From positions 1 through 26,171 of IMG/VR virus record IMGVR_UViG_3300028837_000561: a stretch of 26,171 nucleotides of DNA, one strand, 5' to 3'. Position numbers and translations under genes: made by a program. Each line of letters opens with the position of its first letter. Within the stretch, counting starts at the first letter, position 1. Positions 14,004 through 20,323 of the stretch are shown here, one piece after another. This DNA comes from a virus. The notes under the pieces were generated by a model. The model had not been told where the DNA came from. It saw only the letters and a program-made list of their open reading frames with translations, and did not search any database.

Positions 14004-14726
14004 TTACCAGAAGCCTAGACCAGCTTCTTGAATCTCTTTTATTGCCTGGTTTATTTCTTCTTGACTTTGTTCTGGATTCTCTTCATCAAGTGGTACTTGT
14101 CTCCCCATATTCCCATACCTGAAGGGTACAAAAGGTGTTTCTGGCTCATAGACTCCAAGCTGTTCATAAGCTTTTTTCACATCTACAACTGTATAAATCT
14201 TCTTCCCCTTCTCTATGTTAGCCTTAGCCTTTCTGAGAAACTTAGCCTTATTAAATAAAGGTGTAGGTTGGACATACTTTACCTCTCCCTTGACAGAAGC
14301 TACCTTACCACAGAGAGTTGTCCGATAGCTAACTGCATCAAACTCTAATGCAGTGTTTCTCTTTGCTACAGTTATACTAATAGGGAAGTTCTGGTCTACA
14401 TGTTCCTTGTCAGTTGCAGAATGAAAAGCCCCCATACTGTGATGGGAGTGAATTACTCCAACACATTTCTGTGGGATATGGAAGGGTTCAGCTTCTGCAC
14501 TGGTAGAGGATGCTTCTGCGTGAGGAGGAATAAATATATCCTCTATGAAGAAGTTCTCCTTCTTAGACTGTTTCCCTACTAGATAAGCCAGCCATTCCTG
14601 ATGAGCATATTCTTCCATGAGAAACTCTATCTTCTGTCTAGGTTTATTCCCTATGAAGATGATTACATCCTTTACCAGAGAACACTGAACGAATCTATCA
14701 TCCTTCTTGTTTACTTCCCAAGGCAT
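14004..14726 (-). CDS. JAB/MPN (JAMM) metallopeptidase, deubiquitinase-like (240 aa)
   Basis: The zinc site is complete: E44 in AHQEWLAYLVG, then H93-S-H95, seven residues, S103, two residues, D106, i.e. HxHx7Sx2D. This is the catalytic set of JAMM isopeptidases, which cut ubiquitin-like proteins from targets. A Ser/Ala-rich loop (70-80) precedes the site. A C-terminal extension of about 100 residues has a Lys-rich helix and an acidic GluGln-rich tail. It lies last in the Ubl-E2-E1-JAB cassette, so removing or maturing the Ubl is the expected role. ATG 14726 follows AGGAGGTAATT. Confidence 0.85.
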   Translation of the reverse strand: MPWEVNKKDDRFVQCSLVKDVIIFIGNKPRQKIEFLMEEYAHQEWLAYLVGKQSKKENFFIEDIFIPPHAEASSTSAEAEPFHIPQKCVGVIHSHHSMGAFHSATDKEHVDQNFPISITVAKRNTALEFDAVSYRTTLCGKVASVKGEVKYVQPTPLFNKAKFLRKAKANIEKGKKIYTVVDVKKAYEQLGVYEPETPFVPFRYGNMGRQVPLDEENPEQSQEEINQAIKEIQEAGLGFW

Positions 14727-14748
14727 AATTACCTCCTATACCTTTTGT

Positions 14749-14856
14749 TTATTCCCTTTCTCTTAAAACAACCACCCGAACTTCAGGTAAACCAAGTTTA
14801 ATATAGCCTACACGAGGCTCATCATAGGTAAGTACAGGGCTGTTGAGCTTAATCAT
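14749..14856 (-). CDS. mini-protein between E1-like and JAB genes (35 aa)
   Basis: ATG 14856 overlaps the E1 stop as ATGA; a GGAGAG lies about 14 bases upstream, which is distant. The product is a short strand-rich peptide (RVGYIKLGLPEVRVVVLRE) with no Cys. It fills most of the gap between the two enzyme genes. It may be a real accessory peptide or a chance frame; the overlap style favours the first. Confidence 0.4.
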   Translation of the reverse strand: MIKLNSPVLTYDEPRVGYIKLGLPEVRVVVLRERE

Positions 14857-15605
14857 ATTCGTATGTTTACTCTCCTTACTCTTCTTTCTCTTGCAACTTC
14901 CCTATCCCTCTCCATCTGAGCTACTCTTGACCTAACAAGAGGAGAATCCCCCTCTTGTCTGCACCTCTTAGAGAGTCTCTTATACCTTTGTACTGCAGGA
15001 ACACCTATCTCTGACAAGTCAAGACCAACCTCTTGTTGGGGATACTTCATCAGTTTTGCCACAGCAAGGGCAGCTACAGTAGCACTAGGTACAACCCAGG
15101 AAGGGTTAATTTCATACTGTTCTTCTTCAACATCTTTCTTTATCCAGCCTGAAACATTGCTGGTAACAGTCATGTGAGTACCATCATAGCCAGCCCTAAT
15201 ATAACCCTTATGAGCTTTGAGACAAGCATTGTAAAGGGTATGCTGAGCCTTCGGGGAGTCAGTGCAATCTATAACCCAGTCACTAACACGAAGCTGGATA
15301 TTGAGGAATAATTCTTCTAGCTTCTCTTGCACTGCCACTATGATTATATTTGGTCTTAGAGGGAGAATAAATTCCTTTGCTACCTCTACTTTAGGTCTGC
15401 CTATTGAACCTTCACATACAGGGAGTCTATTTCTGTTGGATTCCTCTAAAACATCGGGGTCAAACAGGTAGAGATTAGGTATACCACTCATAGCACAATA
15501 GGTAGCAACCCAGAAGCCTACTCCTCCAACACCAGCAATTGTCACACCTCCTCTGGGTATACTAAGGTTTAGTTGCTGTTGTCTTGTATATAACTCAAGT
15601 GGCAT
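14853..15605 (-). CDS. ThiF/E1-like adenylating enzyme (250 aa)
   Basis: The Rossmann nucleotide loop GVGGVG is at 25-30. FDPDVLEESNRNR (49-60) matches the family D-x-D-x(5)-N-x-N-R block, GRPKVEVA (Lys72) is the ATP-binding Lys, and DCTDS (113-117) is the metal-binding Asp block. All adenylation residues are therefore in place, so it should adenylate the C-terminus of a ubiquitin-like or sulfur-carrier protein. No Cys is visible in the crossover-loop region after residue 140 where E1 enzymes carry their thioester Cys; the only later one is near residue 213. The C-terminus is highly Arg-rich. ATG 15605 follows AGGAGAGATTA and overlaps the E2-like stop. Confidence 0.85.
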   Translation of the reverse strand: MPLELYTRQQQLNLSIPRGGVTIAGVGGVGFWVATYCAMSGIPNLYLFDPDVLEESNRNRLPVCEGSIGRPKVEVAKEFILPLRPNIIIVAVQEKLEELFLNIQLRVSDWVIDCTDSPKAQHTLYNACLKAHKGYIRAGYDGTHMTVTSNVSGWIKKDVEEEQYEINPSWVVPSATVAALAVAKLMKYPQQEVGLDLSEIGVPAVQRYKRLSKRCRQEGDSPLVRSRVAQMERDREVARERRVRRVNIRI

Positions 15606-16630
15606 TAATCTCTCCTAGCTGCTCCCCATCTGTTAGCATGTGGATTATCAGTATTAGTAGCCCCAGCAGTGTCAACTTCAAGGGCAACTAGGTAATCTTC
15701 TTCATCTCTAGCTGGAAGTGAACCTTCCTCACCTAACCTTTCACCCCTGTCTATCAAATCATGGATATTAATCAGACCTATTGGCTCACTTGTCATTAGA
15801 CTATCAGCATTGATAGTTATCAGTGAGGTCTCCAATGTGTGAGCCAACCTTGCTAGTGTCCCAATCCTTCCATCCCATCTTTCGGGTAGCTGTACATCCC
15901 CCCAACAGTCATAACTTGTGCCATGATAATGATTAAACTTACTACCCTGACGATTAACCAGTGTTATAGATTGGAAGGTACTTCTATCTCCTATTATATA
16001 TCTGACAAAAGTATCATGCCTTAGTCTATCTACATCTATTGCCCCCAACTTATACCTGACTCTTGACCTCACTATATATTGAGGGTTGTAAACAAGAGGC
16101 AAGCTATAGGTATAGTAGTTGTCCTGGGCATTTACTATACATCTGTTCATAAGCAAATCAGCAGGTTCATAACGCAGTTGAGGAAGAATAATTTCAGTTC
16201 TAACCTTACGAATCTCAGTTAAATAAGCATGGTGAAGACTAGCAGCCAAGCTTTCTACTTGGCGATGTTGTGACCTCAGATTCCCCAAAAGATATGTTAT
16301 CTCTTCCTTCACCTGCCCCTCAACAATTTCATTAGCATCAAAAGTGGATGTCTTACCAGCGATAACAATGTTAATATTAGTTTCAATATCAGGGAGAGTC
16401 CAATCTAATCGGTTTGGTTCTGGTTGCTCAATAGAGTTGTGTGCTTCAAGAAGAGCATCTAAAGGAATCTCAGCCTGTGAAAGTATCTCTCTTAGTTGGA
16501 CTGCTCTAGGACAATTAGAATCTATCAGGCAGAAAGCATGCACCCCCAAATCCATTGAGATAATTATACCTTCGGGGTGCTGCTCTGTCTTAATGTTTTC
16601 TAAAGCTCTTAATACCTGTCTTAAATCCAT
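15605..16630 (-). CDS. E2-like (RWD/UBC-fold) ubiquitin-conjugating-type protein (341 aa)
   Basis: Residues 165-280 follow an E2-like plan: strands YTYSLPLVYNP and ITLVNRQG, then NHYHG (H234, H236), a flap with Cys242 in YDCWGD, and a long helix (GTLARLAHTLETSL) ending in a TINADS segment like the E2 NPDSP turn. Bacterial E2 families have the same HxH..C layout. The first 160 residues hold an N-terminal domain (sheet GIIISMDLGVHAF) and a coiled-coil-like helix (about 105-145). The match is by pattern only. The E1-like gene starts at its last base. ATG 16630 lacks a good ribosome binding site (GAGG 15 bases away). Confidence 0.65.
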   Translation of the reverse strand: MDLRQVLRALENIKTEQHPEGIIISMDLGVHAFCLIDSNCPRAVQLREILSQAEIPLDALLEAHNSIEQPEPNRLDWTLPDIETNINIVIAGKTSTFDANEIVEGQVKEEITYLLGNLRSQHRQVESLAASLHHAYLTEIRKVRTEIILPQLRYEPADLLMNRCIVNAQDNYYTYSLPLVYNPQYIVRSRVRYKLGAIDVDRLRHDTFVRYIIGDRSTFQSITLVNRQGSKFNHYHGTSYDCWGDVQLPERWDGRIGTLARLAHTLETSLITINADSLMTSEPIGLINIHDLIDRGERLGEEGSLPARDEEDYLVALEVDTAGATNTDNPHANRWGAARRD

Positions 16631-16922
16631 CTGATTATACTTTATACCTCAATTAAATAGTGCCTGAATTACTAAGCTGAGTCCCAAATCTAAACTAGTT
16701 AATAGTTACTAAACAGGTCAACCTTTCTGTCCAGGCACTATGCTGGCATGTTTTATCCAATAGGGGAAAGAATTCTGACTACAACAGGAGGTGACTGTGC
16801 GACAGTGATAATAGACTCCCCTCTTGGGCAGGAAAATTTTAACCAGACACTATAAATCTGGGTAGTAAACTTCTTACCAAGTTTCACTACTGCGTTCCTC
16901 TTTGTGCAACCAGCCATTACAC
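16631..16922 (-). other. 292-bp structured spacer between Ubl-like and E2-like genes
   Basis: The spacer holds inverted repeats: GTAGTGAAACTT with AAGTTTACTAC (16890-16879 and 16872-16862, one bulge); ACTGT-CGC-ACAGT (about 16794-16806); and TAGTGCCTG with CAGGCACTA (16740-16732 and 16666-16658, 65 bases apart). It is unusually long for this array, where genes normally overlap. It could be a structured 5' leader controlling the E2-like gene, which itself has a poor ribosome binding site. A 54-codon frame crosses part of it (see next entry). Confidence 0.45.
16753..16917 (-). CDS. doubtful small ORF (54 aa) in the Ubl-E2 spacer
   Basis: ATG 16917 lies 5 bases after the Ubl-like stop but has no ribosome binding site. 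The basic product (NAVVKLGKKF, two Cys) ends in SPIG. It overlaps two hairpins. Coding is uncertain, and the RNA structures may be the true content. It is listed because it is the only sizeable frame in this gap on the transcribed strand. Confidence 0.2.
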   Translation of the reverse strand: MAGCTKRNAVVKLGKKFTTQIYSVWLKFSCPRGESIITVAQSPPVVVRILSPIG

Positions 16923-17288
16923 TCAGCCTACCTTATCATAGCTGGTAAGAGTTATCCTCTGCCCAGCTTCAATAAGCTCTGGTGCATCCGAAGGATTGAC
17001 AACCTCCGAGCCATTGAGGAATACCCTGAAGTATCCACCATAATGAGCCTCATCAGCTATCCGTTCTACTGTCCCCTGGAAGGGAGCTCCAACTGGAACT
17101 CCGACTGAATCACCTCTGCCAGTCTCTATTCGGACTTCCTCAGGTGCAGTAGCAGCCCACTCATCAGGTGTAGCTTCACCAGTCTCCTCGGTCTCTTCCC
17201 TCTGGAGTAATTGTCTGGGCTCGGTCAATCCTCTCCTCTCCGCCTCTTCCCTTGTAATGAAATGACCATGCTCATCTCTGAAAGCCAC
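16923..17288 (-). CDS. ubiquitin-like beta-grasp protein ending in glycine (121 aa)
   Basis: I chose GTG 17288 (AAAAAGGAGG, then 6 bases); a TTG at 17294 would touch the ribosome binding site. Residues about 50-121 fit a beta-grasp fold: strand VRIETGRG, hairpin turn, helix TVERIADEA, strand FRVFLNGSEV, DAPELIEAG and a last strand RITLTSYDKVG. The chain ends at Gly with no tail, as needed for adenylation by an E1. The first 45 residues are a charged, probably disordered extension. The gene looks richer in G+C than its neighbours. It is first in the operon that holds E2-, E1- and JAB-like genes, which strengthens the call; by sequence alone it is moderate. Confidence 0.65.
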   Translation of the reverse strand: MAFRDEHGHFITREEAERRGLTEPRQLLQREETEETGEATPDEWAATAPEEVRIETGRGDSVGVPVGAPFQGTVERIADEAHYGGYFRVFLNGSEVVNPSDAPELIEAGQRITLTSYDKVG

Positions 17289-17336
17289 TAGCAACCTCCT
17301 TTTTGTTATTTAGCTACACGTTGTAGCCATAAATCT

Positions 17337-17365
17337 ACTCTATAAGACCTGCTATCAGGTGTCAA
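17337..17365 (-). promoter_or_regulatory. sigma70-type promoter for the minus-strand array
   Basis: TTGACA (17365-17360), 17 bases, TAGAGT (17342-17337); TATAGA at 17344-17339 is an alternative -10. The spacer holds the palindrome CCTGATAGCAGG, a possible operator. The leader then has hairpin GCTACA-ACG-TGTAGC (within 17311-17329) before the Ubl-like start. It would drive the conjugation cassette and probably the replication genes. Confidence 0.6.
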
Positions 17366-17442
17366 GCTTTAAAGCGGTAAACCTAGCTACTTACCTCAAC
17401 ACCTATTAGCACAGTAGTTCTAACGATTGCCCCCTTTATCCC

Positions 17443-17472
17443 TTGACACCCTGAAGGGAGGTATGCTAGAGT
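17443..17472 (+). promoter_or_regulatory. sigma70-type promoter for the plus-strand small genes
   Basis: TTGACA (17443-17448), 18 bases, TAGAGT (17467-17472), the same -10 as in the divergent promoter. CCCTT...AAGGG arms surround the -35 box, and a leader hairpin AGCCTAA-GA-TTAGGCT follows near 17484-17499. The ribosome binding site AAAGGAGGTAGAGAC precedes ATG 17526. Confidence 0.5.
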
Positions 17473-17525
17473 CCTAGTAGCTAGCCTAAGATTAGGCTGG
17501 ACTATGACCGAAAGGAGGTAGAGAC

Positions 17526-17693
17526 ATGGAGGCTAAAGTTGAAGATGGCAAACTGATTCTCACTGTTCCTTTGACCAGTGGGGTCTCCTCCAAGTCAGGC
17601 AAGACCCTTGTAGTTGCTACTACAGGTGGTTTCCAACCAGTGCCTGATACCAACATGCAGTTTTCTCTTAATGTTATTAAACCCAAGAGCTAA
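17526..17693 (+). CDS. small beta-rich protein (55 aa), unknown
   Basis: ATG 17526 has AAAGGAGGTAGAGAC in front and is the first gene after the promoter at 17443. The product is beta-rich (EDGKLILTVPL, GKTLVVATTGGFQPV, QFSLNVIKPK) with no Cys. Similar tiny early proteins with a GKTLVVAS-like centre are common in phages, but their function is unknown to me. Good start and promoter make coding likely. Confidence 0.65.
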   Translation: MEAKVEDGKLILTVPLTSGVSSKSGKTLVVATTGGFQPVPDTNMQFSLNVIKPKS

Positions 17694-17758
17694 CAGGACT
17701 TTAATAACAACACTCACTATTAAGACTTACTTTAACAACTGAATAAGGGGGTATTGAA

Positions 17759-17992
17759 ATGAAGATGCTGTGGAACAAATTCAAGACTGCATCTGTTAGT
17801 GCAAGCAAGCTGAAGGAAATCAATCTCTATCCTTGTAGAGAGACCAATGGATATGAGGTTTTGGGATGGTACAATAGTAATGAATCTTTTAACTTTGGTC
17901 AGTTCACTACTGAAGCTGATGCCAGAAACTTCATTGATAACTTACACCTGCAGATTGCTAACAGCAAGGAGGTGATTCTTGAACAAGGGTGA
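17759..17992 (+). CDS. hypothetical protein (77 aa)
   Basis: ATG 17759 follows AAGGGGGTATTGAA. Upstream lies TTAACAACTGAATAA (17732-17746), nearly identical to the box before the 18886 gene. The protein has an aromatic middle (NGYEVLGWYNSNESFNFGQF) followed by an amphipathic helix (EADARNFIDNLHLQIANSK). No family is recognised. The 3' end overlaps the next gene by 14 bp. Confidence 0.6.
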   Translation: MKMLWNKFKTASVSASKLKEINLYPCRETNGYEVLGWYNSNESFNFGQFTTEADARNFIDNLHLQIANSKEVILEQG

Positions 17993-18251
17993 GAGCAGGA
18001 ACAAGAGGAAGAGGAGACTGGCAAGGATGAGAGCTCATGAAGGGATGGATACTACCAAATTCCAGATGACCCTTGATAGGGGAGTGATACCAATCCCTGC
18101 CCCTGATGTTCATGAGCATCTGGATAAGGCTGTTATCAAGGAGACCCTACTTGTCCCCACTGTTGCTGGGGAACTATCTATTGCTCCTACTAAGAGGAAG
18201 AGGAAGCAGAAGCCTAAACCACCACCACCTGTGCCAAAGGAGGTGAGCTAA
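17979..18251 (+). CDS. strongly basic, Pro-rich tailed protein (90 aa)
   Basis: The start is TTG 17979, 6 bases after AAGGAGG. Both ends are very basic (NKRKRRLARMRAH at the N-terminus; KRKRKQKPKPPPPVPK at the C-terminus) with a neutral middle. It probably binds nucleic acid or acidic proteins; no domain is recognised. It overlaps the upstream gene and shares its last base with the next ATG. Confidence 0.55.
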   Translation: MNKGESRNKRKRRLARMRAHEGMDTTKFQMTLDRGVIPIPAPDVHEHLDKAVIKETLLVPTVAGELSIAPTKRKRKQKPKPPPPVPKEVS

Positions 18252-18448
18252 TGGCTAAAGATGAGGTTAAGTTTTCATGTGGCTGTGGTTTCCAAACCAG
18301 AGACCTCTTGACAGCAATGGCTCATGCAGATGAGAAGAAGCATACATTGGATGTGCTAGGTAAGATTCATCCTAATGAGCCCAAAGCCAGAAACCAGAGG
18401 AAAGAGGATGTTCCTTTTAATCCTAAGAGGACAGTGAGGCTGGTATGA
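18251..18448 (+). CDS. C2H2-like zinc-finger protein (65 aa)
   Basis: ATG 18251 follows AAAGGAGGTGAGCTA. SCGCGF and HADEKKH lie about 14 residues apart, giving a C-x-C...H-x5-H set that could bind zinc like a short C2H2 finger. The C-terminal half is basic and low in structure (NPKRTVRL). Regulatory or nucleic-acid-binding function is inference. Confidence 0.6.
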   Translation: MAKDEVKFSCGCGFQTRDLLTAMAHADEKKHTLDVLGKIHPNEPKARNQRKEDVPFNPKRTVRLV

Positions 18449-18615
18449 TAAGCAAAGCAGAACTCATCGGACTACTTGGTGGAGTGGATATTTCCAGAGC
18501 AAGAGGAACTGGGGACAACCAGTACACCTGCAGTCTGCTGAAAGCTATGCTCAAGACATCATATACACTCCTGCATCCAGCTTGGGCTATTGAGCTATAT
18601 CTACGAAGGAACTAA
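18445..18615 (+). CDS. hypothetical protein (56 aa)
   Basis: ATG 18445 overlaps the upstream TGA as ATGA. The product has a helical N-terminus (KAELIGLLGGVDI), a polar loop with one Cys and a second helix (HPAWAIELYLRRN). No motif is recognised. Immediately after its stop is another good ribosome binding site (AAAAGGAGGTAAGG) that leads to no reading frame longer than a few codons. Confidence 0.5.
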   Translation: MISKAELIGLLGGVDISRARGTGDNQYTCSLLKAMLKTSYTLLHPAWAIELYLRRN

Positions 18616-18675
18616 AAGGAGGTAAGGATAAGACGGATTAAACACTGATTGATTACAATTGAATATGAGTTAGAG

Positions 18676-18702
18676 AAGGGGGAAGTTAGCTGCTTCCCCT
18701 TT
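18676..18702 (+). terminator. rho-independent-like terminator
   Basis: AAGGGGGAAG (18676-18685) pairs with CTTCCCCTT (18693-18701) with one bulged G and a 7-base loop; a pyrimidine stretch (TCCTCTTGTCC) follows. It ends the 17526-18615 small-gene transcript before the next promoter. Confidence 0.5.
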
Positions 18703-18798
18703 CCTCTTGTCCTGTATGTCGGTCTGCTTCCTGTCAGAATACTAGCAATTAACTTGCGACTTATTACAATTTACTTGCAGGATACTTGCTTTTACCGC

Positions 18799-18868
18799 TT
18801 GACATATAGGCACAGGCGTAGTAGTATAATGATGTCGGGTTGACATAGCGAACCTTAACAACTAAATA
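18799..18868 (+). promoter_or_regulatory. tandem promoters for the 18886 gene
   Basis: P1: TTGACA 18799-18804, 17 bases, TAGTAT 18822-18827; a perfect TATAAT sits at 18825 but with a 20-base spacer. P2: TTGACA 18840-18845, 17 bases, TAAATA 18863-18868. The P2 -10 lies inside TTAACAACTAAATAA (18855-18869), a box shared with the region upstream of 17759. Confidence 0.5.
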
Positions 18869-18885
18869 AAGCTGGAGGTGACTAA

Positions 18886-19500
18886 ATGGATAACCTATAT
18901 GCTGAACTTCCAAATGATGAATTGGAAGCTTTGAAGGCAAAGTATCCTGACAATGCTAGCATCACAAGCCTGATTGATGGAATTCTGGAAGCTAGAGGCA
19001 AGGAAGAAGAAGCAACTAAAATTCGTGACACGTTTAGCAAAAAGGTTGCGAAACTTGCTTCACTACCTGATCCCCCTGAAGGTGTATATAATGTATACCT
19101 TCGTTGGGCAGAAGTTGAAGATGATAGTGTTGAACCTGTTGAAGTAAAGCTTCCTGATGAGAAAACCGAAATGAGACTACCAAAAGTGTGGAAATGGGTT
19201 GTAGAAATTAACCATGCAGACAAGGTAGTCACAGGCAAGGTAAAATTGGGGAATGGTGAAGCTACTAGGGGAATAGGGAATAAGGTTTGGGGAAGGAGTG
19301 AAAACGGTATGTCCCTATTGCTAACTGATGTTAGCTGGAGAGACGCTATCAAAGCTATCAATCTGGATGCTTCAAAGCTAGCCTATGCTAAGGCGGACAA
19401 GCTAGGGAAGAAGGAAGATGGTGCAACCTTCATTCTTGAGACATCCGCTTCAGGCAAAAAGGATTTGGAATCTGCAGGGTTTATAACTACAACCGAATAA
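18886..19500 (+). CDS. hypothetical protein (204 aa) in its own transcription unit
   Basis: ATG 18886 follows GGAGGTGACTAA. The N-terminal 60 residues are helical and charged (NDELEALKAKYPDNASI, ARGKEEEATKIRDTFSKKVAKL). The middle holds strand-rich, Trp-containing sequence (YNVYLRWAEVE, KVWKWVVEINHADK), and the C-terminus is helical with many Lys/Asp. No Cys and no known motif. It stands alone with its own promoters, between a terminator and a non-coding region, which is how accessory (moron-type) genes often sit. Possible roles include anti-defence or host control; nothing in the sequence selects between them. Confidence 0.6.
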   Translation: MDNLYAELPNDELEALKAKYPDNASITSLIDGILEARGKEEEATKIRDTFSKKVAKLASLPDPPEGVYNVYLRWAEVEDDSVEPVEVKLPDEKTEMRLPKVWKWVVEINHADKVVTGKVKLGNGEATRGIGNKVWGRSENGMSLLLTDVSWRDAIKAINLDASKLAYAKADKLGKKEDGATFILETSASGKKDLESAGFITTTE

Positions 19501-19805
19501 CCTTCACCACCACACAATCTTTAGGGGGGATTGGGCAATGCTATGTAAAGCCTAGTCTCCCCTTCCTTTATGCCTGTTAATAGAACAAATGTGCTTATAG
19601 GGGGGGGTGTACCCCTAGACCTTGCCAATAGACACGACTCCCCCCCCGAAGTGGCTCATTCATAAAAAATGGTCTGACCCTTAAAATCTGCTCTGGTTTA
19701 CAGAGAAGGTCTGCTCTGGTTAGTGAAATAAACATTTGGGATACCAGGCTTTTATATAACTTATATGGTATAGTTTTATCATTTGATATATTTATAAGAT
19801 AAGTC
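19501..19805. other. 305-bp non-coding region with G/C-run hairpins and repeats
   Basis: Downstream of the plus-strand gene: GGGGA...TCCCC (19526-19530 and 19558-19562, with inner GGC/GCC) is a terminator-like hairpin. G8 at 19600-19607 can pair with C8 at 19640-19647 across a 32-base loop, or with CCCC at about 19612-19615. Two copies of TCTGCTCTGGTT follow (19687, 19710), then AT-rich DNA and a palindrome TTATAAGA-TAAG-TCTTATAA (19792-19811) over the end of the minus-strand gene. No tRNA or ORF is seen. Confidence 0.5.
19687..19721. repeat. two 12-bp direct repeats, 23-bp period
   Basis: TCTGCTCTGGTT occurs at 19687-19698 and 19710-19721. A 23-bp period is about two helical turns, so a protein binding both would sit on one face. 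It could be a short operator or iteron-like site; only two copies are present. Confidence 0.6.
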
Positions 19806-20021
19806 TTATAAGAGTTTAGGTGCTACTACACTAGGTTCGGGTTTATTCTTAGAATGTGGGATAGTCCCACCTATTTTAAGTTGATGAGCACTGCAGTCCA
19901 GACACATACCAAAAGTAAATCCTCCAGGGAGTCTAACTACTGTGATTATTAAATTAGTTCTTTCGCAGTAGTCACATTTACCCCTGCTTCTTCGGTACAT
20001 ATCTTTACTGAGTCTTGTCAT
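19806..20021 (-). CDS. zinc-ribbon protein (71 aa)
   Basis: ATG 20021 follows CCAGGAGGATAGCT. CDYC (16-19) and CLDC (about 40-43) form a four-Cys ribbon flanked by basic residues (MYRRSRGKC). The C-terminus is Pro-rich and probably loose. Likely DNA- or RNA-binding; family not recognised. Its stop lies within the 19792-19811 palindrome. Confidence 0.6.
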   Translation of the reverse strand: MTRLSKDMYRRSRGKCDYCERTNLIITVVRLPGGFTFGMCLDCSAHQLKIGGTIPHSKNKPEPSVVAPKLL

Positions 20022-20023
20022 AG

Positions 20024-20323
20024 CTATCCTCCTGGGGATGTAATAGAGAAAGGTATAACAGATATTGTTTGGGCAAGCTGGTTACATTCCTTCCTATTAG
20101 ATTTTGTAATCCTTATTTCCCTTCCTAAATCATCTTTTAACCAAAGCTCCTTTAGGCAGGGATATATATTCAGTGTTTCTACTGCTTCCTTTATAAGTTC
20201 ATCCATGTTTAATACTCCTTCATCATAAGCATCAGCTTGCATCCTCAATATACTTTTTGAGGTGTGTCCTAGCTTACCAGTAGACTTAGCTTCTTCAAGC
20301 CACTGACGATACCTGTTTGCCAT
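20024..20323 (-). CDS. hypothetical protein (99 aa)
   Basis: ATG 20323 lacks a good ribosome binding site but lies within the end of the upstream gene (29-bp overlap), so coupling is likely. Helical throughout (RQWLEEAKSTGKL, DELIKEAVETLNIY) with a short strand (GREIRITKSN). No motif is recognised. Confidence 0.5.
   Translation of the reverse strand: MANRYRQWLEEAKSTGKLGHTSKSILRMQADAYDEGVLNMDELIKEAVETLNIYPCLKELWLKDDLGREIRITKSNRKECNQLAQTISVIPFSITSPGG

Noticed and set aside
18649-18843. 64-aa plus-strand frame
   Set aside because: It runs through a terminator hairpin and the promoter boxes at 18799 and 18840, and has no ribosome binding site.
18882-19361. 159-aa minus-strand frame opposite the 18886 gene
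   Set aside because: Low-complexity Ser/Pro/Leu-rich product with no ribosome binding site; it mirrors a charged helical gene on the plus strand that has promoter and ribosome binding site.
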